A stretch of 64,000 nt of DNA from Mesostigma viride (GCA_009746045.1 RPFO01000026.1:1766747-1830746), one strand, 5' to 3'. Counted from the stretch's first letter, positions 1 through 13,250 are shown. Numbers and translations: made by a program. Notes: generated by a model not told the origin, from the letters alone.

Positions 1-345
1 GGTCGGGAGGGGGGGAGGGGAGGGAGGGGGAGGGTGAGGGGAGGGCGAGGGGAGGGGAGGGGAGGGGAGGGAGGGAGGGGAGGGGAGGGGAGGGAGGGAG
101 GGAGGGGAGGGGAGGAGGGGAGGGAGGAGGGGAGGGGAGGGAGGGGAGGGGAGGGGAGGGAGGGGAGGGGAGGAGGGAGGGGAGGGAGGGGAGGGGAGGG
201 GAGGGAGGGGAGGGAGGGGAGGGAGGGGAGGGGAGGGGAGGGGAGGGAGGGGAGGGAGGGGAGGAGGGGAGGGGAGGGAGGGGAGGGAGGGGAGGGGAGG
301 GAGGGGAGGGAGGGGAGGGAGGGAGGGGAGGGGAGGGGAAAGCGG
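1..345. repeat. G-rich (GGGGAGGGA)n minisatellite
   Basis: The first ~345 bases are almost purely G and A on the plus strand, in irregular GGGGA/GGGA units. Reading frames here encode only Gly/Arg/Glu repeats and are artefacts. The tract has dense G-runs able to form G-quadruplexes on the plus strand. It is either intronic or 3' to the channel gene that runs off the left edge. Confidence 0.9.
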
Positions 346-797
346 TAAGTTGAGAAGCAACAGAGAAGGGGGGGAAGGGAAGGAACGGAGAGGGGTAAGA
401 GAAGGGGTTGTTGGGAGGGCGCGCGCATTGCTGTCTGCACGTCCTCGGGTTTGCGTCCTATGCTCGCGCGCCAAGTGTGTGGCCCGCCGGATAGTGCTCA
501 AAATATGTATATACTTCTATGTATGCTATATATATCACAAGTATATCTTACAATATATATAGCACCCACCGTTCCATGCATACCTTGTCTGCAATTGTGC
601 GTGTCGGCGGCATCACACAAGTGCCAGTGCACGCCAACACGCACATTGCCCGCTCCCACAGGGAACGCCCGCTCCCACCACAGATTGGCCAACACCCATA
701 TACACATTCCAGCACCGAATATTGTTTTCAGCACCCACGCACAGGCACCAGCAGCCATCACAGTTGCAAGCGTTCACGTACGGACGCCAGCACCCAC

Positions 798-3700
798 CTC
801 GCGCAGCCGCACCATCATCATGCCCAGGAACTGGGGGCTGCATCTCCCAAACAAGAAGGAGGCCTTGGACAGCAGCTGCTGGTACTGGAAGCGGGCCACC
901 CGGGTCAATATCGTGCTGGGGAGCCCCTTGACAACGCTCGCGTGCTGCTCGCCGTTCTTGTGATACTGTCGCACGTCGCGATGGGGTGAAACAGCATTGC
1001 AGACAGTGTCATTGGTCCACTGGGTACTGTTGTTGCTGCTATGGGGTTCATGGCTACCTGGTGTGCTGCTCGCTGTTCTTGTAGTACAGTTGGACTTTTT
1101 GCGACCGGGGGGCAGCGTTAGAAGTATACAGAGCGACCGACAATCACGTGGTGGCGTCGGGCGTTCTTTACTCTTTGCTCACTATTCAGGTGTTGTTTGC
1201 TATTCATGTGGTAGTGGCGCCCATCACAACAGGTGAAGCGATGGAGAAATACTAGGAGGCCACTGGGTATGGTTGTTCGTGGCTAACTTGGACGCTCTTG
1301 TCACTCTTTTGTTAGTGTCGGATGTCACAGTAAGCACAGTAGCTATTTCAATACTACTAAACGTCACATTATCCATGGCAGTGGGTGCACTGGCCTTTAC
1401 TGGGGCGACGATCCTGTTATCTCTTCCTTCCTTCACTTCCCAGCACACCCACCTGGAACTCGAAGTACCGCGACACGCTGTCCCTGAGCCGCTGCGGTAA
1501 CTGCCGCGTGTGACAGTAGTGATCCACCGCACGCATGCGCATGCGGTGAGCCTCCTCGTGGGGGTCCTTCTTGACCAGGTAGTGGAAGATGGTACCCAGG
1601 ATGTAACTGTACAGGACGACCTGCAGGAAGATGACGATGATGCTGCAAAGGCGGTTACAAGAACAAAAAAGAGAGAGGGAAAAAGAAAAAAGGAACAAAA
1701 AATGAGTTGGCTGCCAGAATTAAAAGATAGGATGTGGCAGTGGGGTGCAGCAGGTGGATTAAGGAGAGGGGGAAATGGGAGGGAAGAGGGAGAAGAGGAG
1801 ACGGGGAGGGTGTGGGGTGGGGTAAGAGTGGACAGGGGGAAAATGCATAGAGTGGACATGTTACCATCAGAAAAAAATCACGTTACGTCACCTTACTCTC
1901 AGGAGAATAATTCAGCTCAGAATGGACATGTTACCATCAGAAAACTGCTCAATGCGAAGTAGTTAGTGGCTATCTGCAAATTATAGGACGGCCAATTATA
2001 GAATGGGCATGCACCTATCAGTAAACATTGCTATCCTCATACTAGCGAAGGTTAATGATGCACCAAGCACCAGACCGAAGCATAGCATGCAGTATGGTGT
2101 TTATCATACAGAGTGTAGGTTAGTAACGCATGACCAGATGATGGCATGCAGTATGGTGTTTATCATACAGAGTGTAGGCCAGTAATGCATGACCAGATGA
2201 TGGCATGCAGTATGGTCTTTATCATACAGAGTGTAGGCTAGTAATGCATGACCAGATGATGGCATGCAGTATGGTCTTTATCATACAGAGTGTAGGCCAG
2301 TAACGCATGACCAGATGATAGCATGCAGTATGGTCTTTATCATACAGAGTGTAGGCTAGTAATGCATGACCAGATGATGGCATGCAGTATGGTCTTTATC
2401 ATACAGAGTGTAGGCCAGTAATGCATGACCAGATGATGGCATGCAGTATGGTCTTTATCATACAGAGTGTAGGCCAGTAATGCATGACCAGGTGATGGCA
2501 TGCAGTATGGTCTTTATCATACAGAGTGTAGGCTAGTAATGCATGACCAGATGATGGCATGCAGTATGGTCTTTATCATACAGAGTGTAGGCTAGTAATG
2601 CATGACCAGATGATAGCATAGCGTACTACTGTTGTATATATACTTATCTTACATACAGAGTGTAGGATTATAATGCACAACCAGATGACAGCATAACTGG
2701 CGAGCGCACTCTTGATCCACTCGGTCTGCTCACCCGAGGACATCAAACAGAACAAACATGTAGACATCCAATCCTTTGACCAGACTGCATCCTGGACGCG
2801 TTATCTGGCGTGCAAATCAACCCACTCGGTGTGCACACCCATGTTCATGGACACTATAAAGCACCCACGTTCATGGACACTATAAAGCACCCATGTTCAT
2901 GGACACTATAAAGTGTATCCACATGACACTTCTTGAAAAATAAGTAGACGCGTTTTCTGGCGAGTAACTTGATCCCCTCCTGGACACCGATGTAATGAAT
3001 ACAGCACCATTATTGCAGATGCGATTGACAGATAAGAGGGCAGTACCTTGCGAGCATCTCGACCCACTCGGTATGCACGATGATCTCGAACCCGAGGTTG
3101 CTGACTGCGTTGAAGCCCTTGTAGATGATGAGGACGTACTTCTCCAAGTTATCTGCAGTGTCCTCCTCATACCCGGTCCGGCCGATGCGCTCCCATTGGC
3201 CGATCCATGTGCTACGATTGAAGCCGTTCAGCCGCGCCAGCAGGTAGTAGAGGCAGCCGACCCAGTGGGCCGCGCCTGCGTGGGGGAAGGCAGGGCGTGC
3301 AGGAGATGTCTAAAAATATATCAGCAATGCTGTGGAGAATACTCGAAAACTCCTAGAGCTGTTTAATTTGAAATTTTCGAGTGGGCCGCCCGCATCTTGA
3401 ATGAGGTAGAAAACTGATACATTGACATATATTTTGATAATATGCGACTATGCGTGAAAGCTTGCATGCATGCAAGAAGGCATGTCATGGCAGGAAGATG
3501 CTTGGGGGGCACCTAGGCTGCTGTCTTAGCCTTCAATTTTCTTCTGGCCCCTAGGGTCTAGAAGGTACCTTTACCACCCTCAGACACTTTGGGTGGTTAT
3601 GATTGACTACAGGAAAATTTATACAAGGGCAGCAACATAGCGACGGTAGTAGTGAGAGCAGAACATGGCACATAGCGAAAATTCCCTTAACTGTGGAAGC

Positions 3701-6700
3701 CCATGCAGGCTTCCATGTATCTCTCAGTTCCCCTACCCGTTCTGCTGTACTGTGGCGGGCATCGGTAAAGACATGCATAACCCGAGGAGGAGGAGGAGGA
3801 GGAGGAGGAGGAGGAGGAGGAGGAGGAGGAGGAGGAGGAGGAGGAGGAGGAGGAGGAGGAGGAGGAGGAGGAGGAGGAGGAGGAGGAGGAGGAGGAGGAG
3901 GAGGAGGAGGAGGAGGAGGAGGAGGAGGAGGAGGAGGAGGAGGAGGAGGAGGAGGTAAAAACAGAAACCCTAACTGCTACTTAACCATTGGTTGAGACTT
4001 GGGTAAACCCATGCTGTTCACAACCCCCCAGCTGTTATTAATGGTCTAACGAACTAGTTAACGTTGGGGTGGCCGAGTAGCCAATGTCCCGGGGGCGTGT
4101 CTGTAAAAGCTGATATCCGGGGAGGTATGAAGATATACTATGATATGAGACTATAGGAGATAAAACTAATACTACTACTATGTAAATAGCTTCATGGGGT
4201 TTCTCATGCAGCGGTGGGTGTCATGGAACCACGCCTTAGTTAACGCAGTCATGGAGGGGTGCCTGAGTAGTCAACATCATGGACAACTGCATGATAAGCT
4301 GCTTACACTAGCAGATATGACATAAAGACATCCCCTTCCCCTTCCATGAGTGTGCAACATGACGGACATGGCTCGCCTGGCAAAGCTAGAGCATGGAGCC
4401 CACTGGTCACTATGCTGGCTACTATAACTGTTGGGCGGTTGCCGTGCAAAGCCGTAGTGCATCGCCACCGATCGGTGTGGTGCTCATCGCGATCGCGTAC
4501 CGTAGACGAGCAGCGTGAACTTGTAGAGTGCCAGGTGGCGCACCTGCGGGAAGGCAATGCAAGGATGGAGGCCGAAGGTACGGCGGGGGCATCAAAGTGA
4601 GGGCTAAATAGATAGGAGGGGGGGGCATTAACATGGGGCTTAATCAGGAGGGGGCCTTTCACAGGGGGCTAAGTCAGGGGGAGCATTGAACAGGGGGCTA
4701 CATCAGGGGGCGGGGGGGGGGGGCATGGACAGGTGAGCAGGCCATGGTTTGAAGTGGGAACGTGACAAAAAAGCTAGGATCGTTAGATAAGAGGTGAGCT
4801 TCTTTTTGCTCACAGAGGCGAATCAAAGGATGTGGACAAGGCTATTGCAATTCATGAACGAACTGTGGTGCTGTAAAAAAGACTAAATGTAGGTGATTTG
4901 TGCATCCTCTAAGGCTTTCTTGGATGTGTCATGCAGGGTTTATGAATAAACAGATTAAGAGATGTGGATGGTACAGCACAATGAGGACGATCAAAGCAGT
5001 CATCATAAAAATAATAGCTAACCTAGCGTGCCAAGTTGCTTGCTGCAGTTGATGTCTTTGCATCCGAGACGACCCGTGCTCCGCCACATGCTGCCTACAT
5101 ACCACGGAGACAACCAGGCACATTCAGCATGGACGTCACAGTCCATCGCACGGGGGCATACCAACACCGCTTGGATACCCTGCACATAGTCTATACACAG
5201 ACTAGTTTACATGGCTCACATGCAAACGAGTATTTATAGCCAGAATGATCGCCCATAGAGCCCATACATAGAAAATCCAGGCCATATATAGCACACAAGT
5301 AGCCTGCGTGTGCTTCTATATGTTTGCACTCACATTGACGTGGACATCACGCTCCATCATGCGGAAGAAGCCTGCGCGAACGGCACAACGAAAACCAAGG
5401 GAGTTGGAACAGGAGCAGGAAGATCCATGAGATATAGAGAAGGGCTGTGAGGAAGGGATAAGTGGAATAGGAGCAGGCAGATACAAAATACATAGGGAAT
5501 AGGATGGAAGGATATGTTAATTCCTTGATATTTCATAACAAACGAACGCAGTTTCCCACCTCGCAGCTGGTATAGTACGGCACATGCAGGCCCCTACCTT
5601 TGCTATCTACTAATCATTCGTCTACCTTGCAGCTGGATTCGTTCCATGAAGGTCCCTACCTTTTCTATCTAATAATAAGCGGTCTACCATGCAGCTGGCT
5701 TAGTACCACCCAGGTTCCTATCATTGCAGGCATACCAACAACTTCCGAGCCTCGTCGTCAGCCGGATGATCCATCGCACGCCTTTTATTGCCGGCACATG
5801 ATCAACGAGCAGGCCTCGTACCTTGCAGGCGGATGATCCGGGACAGCCGCGGCAGGGTGATCAGGGTGTACGCCAGGGGCCCCACGCCAGCGGCATACGC
5901 GATGTACATGGGGACGAGGGCCAGCATGTCGGCGTAGAACTGGCCCCGGATGCGGTTTGCTGAGATCCACTCGACCGAGGGTGCCATGTACCGCCGGCTG
6001 CCAGGTGTCGTGCCAGGACAGATTGAAAAAGAGATAGGGGCCAGATCCAAGACATGTCAGGAAAGTGGGAAGTCATCCCTCGAAAGGACCCAAAACAGGT
6101 CGATTGGGATGGTATGAGGAGCGTGCTTGACTTAGTATGGTGAGAGTGCTTGGCACAGAGAGTGGAGGGTGATTTGGATCATTAGTGGAGGGTGCGTAAG
6201 ATAGTTAGTGCAGGATGCTTGGGATAGTAAGTGGAGAGTGCTTGGGATAGTGACAAACTGTAGACCTTTCCACCAAAACTTTGCACAAAACCTTTGCACG
6301 AATAGATGACCTCAGCCAGCACCGCCGACGACATCACCCCACTTACCAGATACCTCTTTGAATTCTTCGTGAGCACTCGCCCCATGTCTCTGAGAATAGT
6401 AGAATAAAAATTTGGCATACACCATATTTCCCTTGATTCCATTCTCCCTTATTCTAATTAGCGCTTGCCCTATGTCTCCGGAAACCTACCAAACATCACT
6501 CACCAGATGTCCCTGTGCTTGTTCATGAGCACGCCAAACTCGTTGTAGTAGGCCGTGTTGCACAGGATGAGCATGTCCACCAAGAACAGCGCATCGACCG
6601 CCGCCTCAATCGGCATGGACGTGGACGCGTAGCGACCGAGCGCCACGCGGAAGGGGAACGCCTGCGCGACGCCAGGTGGCAGGTGACAGGTGGCAGGTGG

Positions 6701-9700
6701 TGGGTGGCAGGTGACAGATGTCAGCAAACGGGCGCGGTGGTGCCATCAGCATGGCCGTGAAGTCATGGGTGCTTAGGCTTGGGGTTGTCTATCCCTGCGC
6801 CACAGGGGTCATATTCTTCACTAGCTCTAGGCAGTCATGGTTATCCCTGGGGAAGGGATGGCAGTAGGTAGTTTCCATTCCATTAGTTGAACTCAAGCTC
6901 GTAGCTGAGTAACCTACACCTTGGCAAGGCAAGGCACGGGGGTTGAGCTGTGAAAATGTTGACCGGGTGCCGATGAAGGACCCATGGGGTTTACTTCATG
7001 GTGATGTCGTCAGCAGAAAGTTGCAGCAAGTCCAAGTGGCGATAGAATAAATTAGACACATCAACAATAAATACCGGAGCCGTGACTGGGTGGCAACCGA
7101 GTCCATGGGCACAACGATGCTGTCCACGCTCCATGCCGTGCGGTAATATCGTCACTAGGGCACTTACTATCACTAGGCTTCACCAGGATTACTAATACTG
7201 GGCTTGAGATCCCTCTTGACAAGGTGAGACGCCTTGAGGAGTGAGATCCCTCGTGTGAAGGGTGTAAGCGGGTTGGGTTGTGAAAACGTTGGTCGAGTTT
7301 CCGATGGCTCCATTACAAGCCTTGCGGCAGTACGCGCAAGCCACCTGCCCCCGACAGGTGCTACGTAAACGCCGTGTCCTGACCGAAGACGATTATTGGT
7401 AAGAATATCTAGTCTAGCTTGTTCCTCTCTGAGGAGGAACTGGAATGTGGTTGCGTTGAGTATGGCAGTAGTTACGAAAGTAGTCGTTAACCCAAACATA
7501 GCATATAATGTTCAGAGAAAAAACAAAGTAGTTAGGTTAGTATTCTCGGAGCATCCTCTGGGCGGACTACACCATGGTTGCCTGCGCGGTGCAGTTAACT
7601 CTTGGACAAGGTAGACGCCACCAGGTCTCGTGGGGACATTGTCTCCCAAGGTGTCCGGAGGTAAAGGATTTCTGTCAAGGTGTGGGGGGTAGGGATGCTG
7701 CCCCATTATGAGGTCTCTGATGGCACTGTGACTTGTGCAGCGAAGTTATTATGAATTGAATAGTTGACAATATCATCATATGTGGGAAAGCTACTCATCA
7801 TTGACTCCCTCCCTTTGTTCAGAATGTCATGGCCCTCATGACCACAGCACAAGTATGTAAACAAGTTGTGAGGAGGCCGCAGCAACTTGACTCAAGGTTG
7901 ACATAGTAACGCCTTGCCCTCTAGCATGCTATGTGGCTCTCCCAATGGATGTGCGTCGTGAATGAATAACAGCATGCCATGTGGCATACGGCACGGCACT
8001 TACCCACGTCTCGTGTGTCAGCATCAGCAGCACGAACATCGACCAGCGCTTGGCGAACGGGGAATCCTGAGGGATGTGACAGGCATGATTAAGTCGTGGG
8101 GTGCCAGGTGTGACAATGATGATCAGGAGAAGGAGGATGAGGAGGAGGAGGAGGAGGAGGAGGAGGAGGAGGAGGAGGAGGAGGAGGAGGAGGAGGAGGA
8201 GGAGGAGGAGGAGGAGGAGGAGGAGGAGGAGGAGGAGGAGGAGGAGGAGGAGGAGGAGGAGAGGAGGAGGAGGAGGAGGAGGAGGAGGAGGAGGAGGAGG
8301 AGGAGGAGGAGGAGGAGGAGGAGGAGGAGGAGGGGGGGGGGGGGGGGGTAGGAGGAGGAGGAGGAGGAGGAGGAGGAGGAGGAGGAGGAGGAGGAGGAGG
8401 AGGAGGAGGAGGAGGAGGAGGAGGAGGAGGAGGAGGAGGAGGAGGAGGAGGAGGAGGAGGAGGGAGGAGGAGGAGGAGGAGAGGAGGAGGAGGAGGAGGA
8501 GGAGGAGGAGGAGGAGGAGGAGGAGGAGGAGGAGGAGGAGGAGGGGGGGGGGGGGGGGGGGGTAAGAGGAGGAGGAGGGGTCACCGGAGGTATGCGTAGG
8601 ACTTCAAACAACCATAGCCAAGTACTATTTGCTATTACATTTCCCTTGTTCATGTTACTACCACCATATTGGGTATAACCTGCCATTACTCCTTATTATT
8701 AGCGCACGTGACCGCATCGCGCGGGTACCAATAAAGAGACTTTTACACCCTTCACACCCGAGATAGCAAATATACACCAGTGCAGCTAACGGTCCGAATC
8801 CCCCCCCACCTTAGCAGAAACACTGGTACACACTAGATAACGCCCATGGGGAAATCAATCAGATCGCACGACCGCGTTCCGCGGGTGTACAAATAGAGGA
8901 ACCATCAACACCCTGTACACATCGGAAAGGAGGGAGGGCGCCCTCTTAGTAGCTCGCTAGCCACGGGGTACAAAGTTTTGAGTAGGAGGGTGTGCCGTAG
9001 CTTCTCTTACTGCCTCGAGCGGGCAGGCCACAGATGACTCTCTGTGCCATCACACATTCTTACTTACTTATAGGTATGCTTATCGCCATTACTTATAGCC
9101 ACTACTTATCGCCATTATGCACACTTACCGGGTGAATCGTGTGCAACCGCGCCAGCACCCGATGAAAGGCGCCCTCCTCCTTGAGGTTAAAGCGCACGAC
9201 CGCGCCCTTTCGCTTCTTCTTGCCCCTGGCGGCTCCCCCCTGTCCCGCCGCCCCCCGCCATGACGCCGCTTTCGTGACGATTGCCGGCGGTTTCCTCGCT
9301 GCCCCGCCCCCCGCCGCCGCCGCCACCCCTGCGCCTACCGTTGCACCCTTGTCACTTCCCCCGTCCATCCATGTGTTCACACGGAGCGGGCCCGCCGTGC
9401 CGCCCAGGGTCCCTGGGTACCCCCCGGGGCTGGAATCACTGCTACCGTCCGCCCCCGCCTTGGCCAGGTTGCTCCACACATTAGTCGCTGCGGCCTTTGC
9501 AGCGGCTTTGGACCAGGCTTTCCCCGCCCAGGACTTGCTGGGGGGGAGCCTGGGCCTTCAGGGAATGCCAGAAGACCCGCGTCCGCAAGCTCGGTGGTGT
9601 CATTGGCAGAATCACCGTTCTGCGCGTTACTGCTGTTGTAATTGGCGCCAAAGACACCATCACATGCGCCAGAATTACCATCGATACTATAACCTTTCTC

Positions 9701-10882
9701 ATTCTTCCCATTCCTCCATTCGCTGCCCTTGCTCCCTCCTCCCACTCGATCGTGTGTTTCCCCACCCGGGAGATGCAATGTGTTCACCGCATCTCTGGCG
9801 TCCGCCCCCGTCACATGGCCGAGCGACACCTGGCGCCCGTAACGGTCAAACCCAGCGGCGCCCATGCGCTGCCCAGTACTGGACAAAGTGCCAGCGTGAC
9901 CATCCACATGGCCACGATCCGAGGGAGGCGGGCACACGCTGCCGAGCGGTTCGCCCAAAGTCCCCATGTTGGTGCTGGTGTTGGTGTTGTTGTTGGCGGT
10001 GGTGATGGTGGTGGTGGAGGTGATCCTCTGTAAGGAAGATCCCTGCATGGAGACGCGAGGGAGATCCGACGCATGGCCCTGCTCGGCAAGGGCCAACGCG
10101 GCACCGTCCCCTTGGACATGACCCACCGTTGCAACGCTCCGATACCCACGACCACCCAGACCTGCATCCAGGCTATGCTTCCTGCCGCCACCCTGGTGCG
10201 GTGGCCCCACGTGGCCACCACCCACGGGATCAAACTCAGCCCCACTATCTTCTGCAGCGGGTCGAGTCAGCCCCTCTCGACCCCCCCCCCCCGCAAGAAG
10301 CGCATCTGCCACTGCCTCATTGCCCAACAGCCTCTCGTAGGAGCACGAGCCATGAGTTTGACCAGACAGGCTACCCCCAGGCAGGCTGAGCTTGCGAAGC
10401 GTCCCCAGCAGTTGGCGGGCCAGGCCGCCCGCGGTGGGCTCGGGTTCCACTTGGTCACCGTCCAGGGACCCCTGGGGAAGGTGCCGATCGGGTCCCTGGG
10501 GACCCTGGCCGCGGCCGCCGGGGCCCGCACCGGGCAGCAGGGGGTCGCCCACACTTGAGGACGAGGGATGGCAACGGCTCGGCCTGTCGGCAGGCGTTCC
10601 GAACGTGGCAGCCGGCAGCGCGGGAGGCAGCAGTAGCTGGGTGCTCTCATTATTGGCCCCAGGTGGTCCTGTGGGTGGGCCTTGGCCTTCGGGGGGCCGG
10701 CTGTCTCGTGGTTGGGATATCATCCCGGACGGGACGGGCTTGTTCTGGTTTATGGGGGGCTTGGATCCATGGGGTTCACGGCGGACACCCGGCGCGGCGC
10801 TCCACGGCGCATCTCTGCATGGTGTCGCGGCGAGGAATCTGTTGAAGGTTCGAGTCTCAGGATGCCTGGCGTCGGCGTTCAA
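798..10882 (-). CDS. voltage-gated cation (K+/CNG-like) channel, multi-exon, 3' end beyond window
   Basis: Six-transmembrane channel for the plasma or an internal membrane. Nine minus-strand exons with GT-AG borders and consistent phases can be placed: E1 10882-9129, E2 8066-8004 (S1), E3 6661-6504 (S1-S2), E4 5997-5822 (S3-S4, with PRLSRIIRL), E5 5371-5334 (S4-S5 linker), E6 4543-4501 (S5), E7 3275-3047 (S5-pore), E8 1642-1453 (S6 and C-linker), E9 965-798 (C-linker up to the start of a cyclic-nucleotide-binding fold). E8 reads through S6 into the C-linker motif QLPQRLRD typical of plant-type Shaker and CNG/HCN channels. The cyclic-nucleotide domain itself should lie left of the window. The pore reads NLGFEII where K+ channels have TVGYGD. 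The order S1-S6 and C-linker supports the family firmly; ion selectivity is unknown. Exon borders were read by eye; E4 and E5 are the least independent calls. Confidence 0.82.
2085..2690. repeat. 59-bp tandem repeat array, nine units, intronic
   Basis: Nine consecutive 59-bp units begin with GCATGCAGTATGG (2085, 2144, 2203 and so on to 2557), followed by a degenerate partial unit. The units differ at only a few positions, for example GTAGGCTAG versus GTAGGCCAG. The array lies in the E7-E8 intron of the channel gene. No coding potential is seen. Confidence 0.92.
2838..2915. repeat. short tandem repeat, TGTTCATGGACACTATAAAG x3
   Basis: Three ~26-bp units containing GTTCATGGACACTATAAAGCACCC follow one another. 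They lie in the same intron as the 59-bp array, with no coding sense. Confidence 0.8.
3784..3955. repeat. (GGA)n microsatellite
   Basis: Uninterrupted GGA triplets (57 or so units) lie in the E6-E7 intron of the channel gene. The long polyGly and polyArg reading frames over it are artefacts. Confidence 0.95.
8130..8580. repeat. compound (AGG)n microsatellite with poly-G blocks
   Basis: About 450 bp of AGG triplets is broken by poly-G tracts near 8333-8348 and 8544-8562 and by single-base phase shifts. It lies in the E1-E2 intron, just upstream of the S1 exon. The polyGlu, polyArg and polySer frames over it are artefacts. Confidence 0.95.
9129..10882 (-). CDS. long low-complexity N-terminal exon (E1) of the channel, with frame break
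   Basis: This exon codes the cytoplasmic N-terminus, ~580 residues rich in Gly, Pro, Ser, Thr and Asn, ending in a conserved stretch (RFNLKEEGAFHRVLARL) just before the donor at 9128. The start at 10882 is the first ATG of the open frame; a 5' UTR or earlier exon cannot be excluded. The frame open from 10882 runs to 9377, but the protein-like continuation (AGKAWSKAAAKAATNVW) is in another frame. The switch falls at a run of seven G (9540-9546 on the plus strand). One inserted base there would give one continuous frame, so an assembly indel is the simplest explanation. Low complexity makes the N-terminal protein call weaker than that of the membrane exons. Confidence 0.6.
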
Positions 10883-12169
10883 TGCTGGTAGGTGGGCGGC
10901 CGGAATGGCGACATGTGCATTGTCTTACAGCCCACGGGGAAAGTCACACTATTTTAATTTTGGCATAGGCGGCAACCAGTCTTCGTACCTGGACCGGAAA
11001 CGCGGCAAAACTACTCATAGGTACGCTCGTGCTTCCACATGTCTACAATGGCAAAACAGCACGTGACTTGGAAGGTCAGGCAGGTTCCTGAACGGCCCTG
11101 GTGCGACTCTACTAGATTTTCGTTGTGCACGTTCATTGTGCCGATACAAAAATCGGCACATTGCGTCGCATCATCTCCGCGCATGTCCGCGCGTCATAAC
11201 CAGAGTTAAGACAGCGCTCAAACCTAAAAAAAAGGAACAGTCGCCAAGTTAGAATGCATCTTCCAAAAAAATTTGGTTAACTCGCTAAGATTTCGGCATG
11301 ACGTGCTTTTCGGCCATTTTAGGTGCAGCTCGGTAAGTTATCCCGGGGTGGAGCGAGATGCAGGAAAGTGCTGAAGGATCAAGCCAAAAACAAAATTATT
11401 GCCACCGACGGTTTTGCATACATCATTCCGTGATTGAAAGGTTACACTTAGCAAGGAAAAATACAGCGTGGTCATTTTTTACCCGTGCAAAGCGTGCAGG
11501 TACTCCCAAACGTGGAGCTCACCAAGGGGGTGCGAAGGGGCGCGAGTCATGCCTTGTCGATAATACCGGTATTTCACGCGTGGTACAGTACAAAAACCTA
11601 GCGTGGGAGACTGCCACGTGCCCTAAGGAGTATGCGCCAAAAAAGTGATTAGGGATTTACACGTGGCGATCATTGGTGTAATGAAAGGCCCATGTTGGGA
11701 CTTGGGAGTCCAGACTACAGACTTCGATACTGTAGCCTGTACACTGTACGATTTCGCCACCCCCATACAGTAAGGTCGGACCAGCCTACTGTATGGATCC
11801 ACCCTGGATCCACTGTTCAATAACCCTGTAGGACCACCGGCGCGGGAATAAACTCCTCTCCACTCAACCCAACTCAAGAACCCTGTCATGACTCATGACG
11901 CAGGCCGTCGCTTCGGAAAAGTCCGTGAATCGTGATCGGGAAAGCGGATTCCTCGGGGACTACAGTACAGTACAGTACAGTAGAACAGTAGTGTCGCCAC
12001 TCGCCAGGGTGTCGCAAGCAAATTGCTGCAGATATTTTGAGTGCCAGCTTCCACGATGATGCAAGGATCTTCTGTTGTTCGGCTAGATCTACCTTTTAGT
12101 TCTGTTCAGATATCGATGACCCTTTTATCGGATGCTGTACTACATATCCGCGATGGCGCGATCTGTTAT

Positions 12170-12420
12170 GGTTACAGTTGTTGTTGTTGTTGTTGTGTCC
12201 CACGCCGCCCAAGGACAGCAGAGAATCTATGGTGGTGATCTATGGTTACAGTAGAGAATCCTCAGCACCTCAGTGACCTCACGAACTCACGTGAAGTCAC
12301 CCCGGGACTACTAAAGTTGCAACATCAATGACCGAGTTGAGTTGAGTTGAGTTAAGGCAGATACTCATTTCCCCTCTCACCTCTTTGGTCCATAATTGGC
12401 TAATAAAAAATATTCTGATC
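12170..12420 (+). repeat. dispersed non-coding repeat, copy 1
   Basis: It starts with a GTT run followed by GTGTCCCACGCCGCCCAAGG and GCAGAGAATCTATGG, and ends with GATACTCATTTCCC and a CTCTTTGGTC-like stretch before TAATAAA. The same modules in the same order recur at 13130-13250 and, partly, at 15030-15330. This suggests a non-autonomous mobile element, but no terminal repeats were identified. Confidence 0.55.
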
Positions 12421-13129
12421 AGGCACTCCGCAAAGGTGAAAACCTTTGCGTTCAGTGCCGGGCCGCGGAAAACGCGGAAAACGCGATCTACAAATGAATC
12501 CGACCGGAATCGAACTGGGGACCTCTAGCACCAGTTTTGCTGACTATAGGACGGACGTCTCCGGTTACCATGGCATCGCCAACTTACACCTACAGTCATC
12601 CGCAAAAGTTCACCTGTCCGGGGAGTGATGCAAGCCTTTCGGATTTGGTACTAGATAAATCACTCGAGATCTGTGTGTAGGAGTACTACACACGTGTCTG
12701 CACGCGAGACTTGTTCAGTCTCGCACCGTGAGAAAAAATATACCCATTTCCCCGAAAGTTGAGTTAATAAGGCAACGTAGCTCAATTTGATGAATCTTCT
12801 TATTCAAAAGCACTTTTATTTTTATCTGCTGGATCCAACGGCTCAATGACCGACGGCTGGTCCTGGATGAGAACCAGGACCAGTGCTGTCAGAAACCAGT
12901 GCTGTGAGTGGATCGGGATATCGGAGATCCATCTCTATTTGGCAACATTAATTACGTACTGTTGCCTGCGCTGATCTCAAAGAGGAAAGTGGATCGAACG
13001 ATGTGCTTTCAGTTGGAGCACGCATCACGCCCCGGCCGGCTCACGTGACGCAGTTACGTGTAAACTTTTAAATAATTAATTAAACATTTAAATAATTAAT
13101 TAATCAAGCCCGGCATGCTTTGTCATTGT

Positions 13130-13250
13130 TGCAAGCTGTTGTTGTGTCCCACCACGTGGGCAGCAGAGAATCTATAGTGATTTTACTGTAGGATTCGCTG
13201 ATACTCATTTCCCATTTCATCTCTCTGGTCTATTATTGGATAATAAATAT
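13130..13250 (+). repeat. dispersed non-coding repeat, copy 2 (shorter)
   Basis: It contains GTTGTTGTGTCCCACCACGTGGGCAGCAGAGAATCTATAG, then GATACTCATTTCCCATTTCATCTCTCTGGTC and ATAATAAATA, matching the modules of copy 1 with a shorter spacer. Confidence 0.55.

Noticed and set aside
6182-6442. A small extra exon of the channel ending KNSKRYL before GTAAGT
   Set aside because: Joining it to the S1-S2 exon creates an in-frame TGA, while the direct join of 6504 to 5997 keeps the frame and gives a normal S2-S3 linker.
8101-8686. Long ORFs of polyArg, polyGlu, polyGly or polySer over the purine repeats (also at 34-348 and 3603-3995)
   Set aside because: They are translations of simple repeats with no non-repetitive core, and lie in introns or non-genic sequence.
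9181-10558. Plus-strand ORFs of 160-274 codons opposite the channel exon E1
   Set aside because: They are shadows of the minus-strand frame in GC-rich DNA. The minus strand connects with correct phase to exons with membrane segments.
12490-12600. tRNA-like sequence on the minus strand (GTTCGATTCCGG with a TAGTCAGC-like stretch)
   Set aside because: The T-stem does not pair well, no proper anticodon arm was found and the acceptor ends do not match. At most it is a decayed tRNA-derived repeat.
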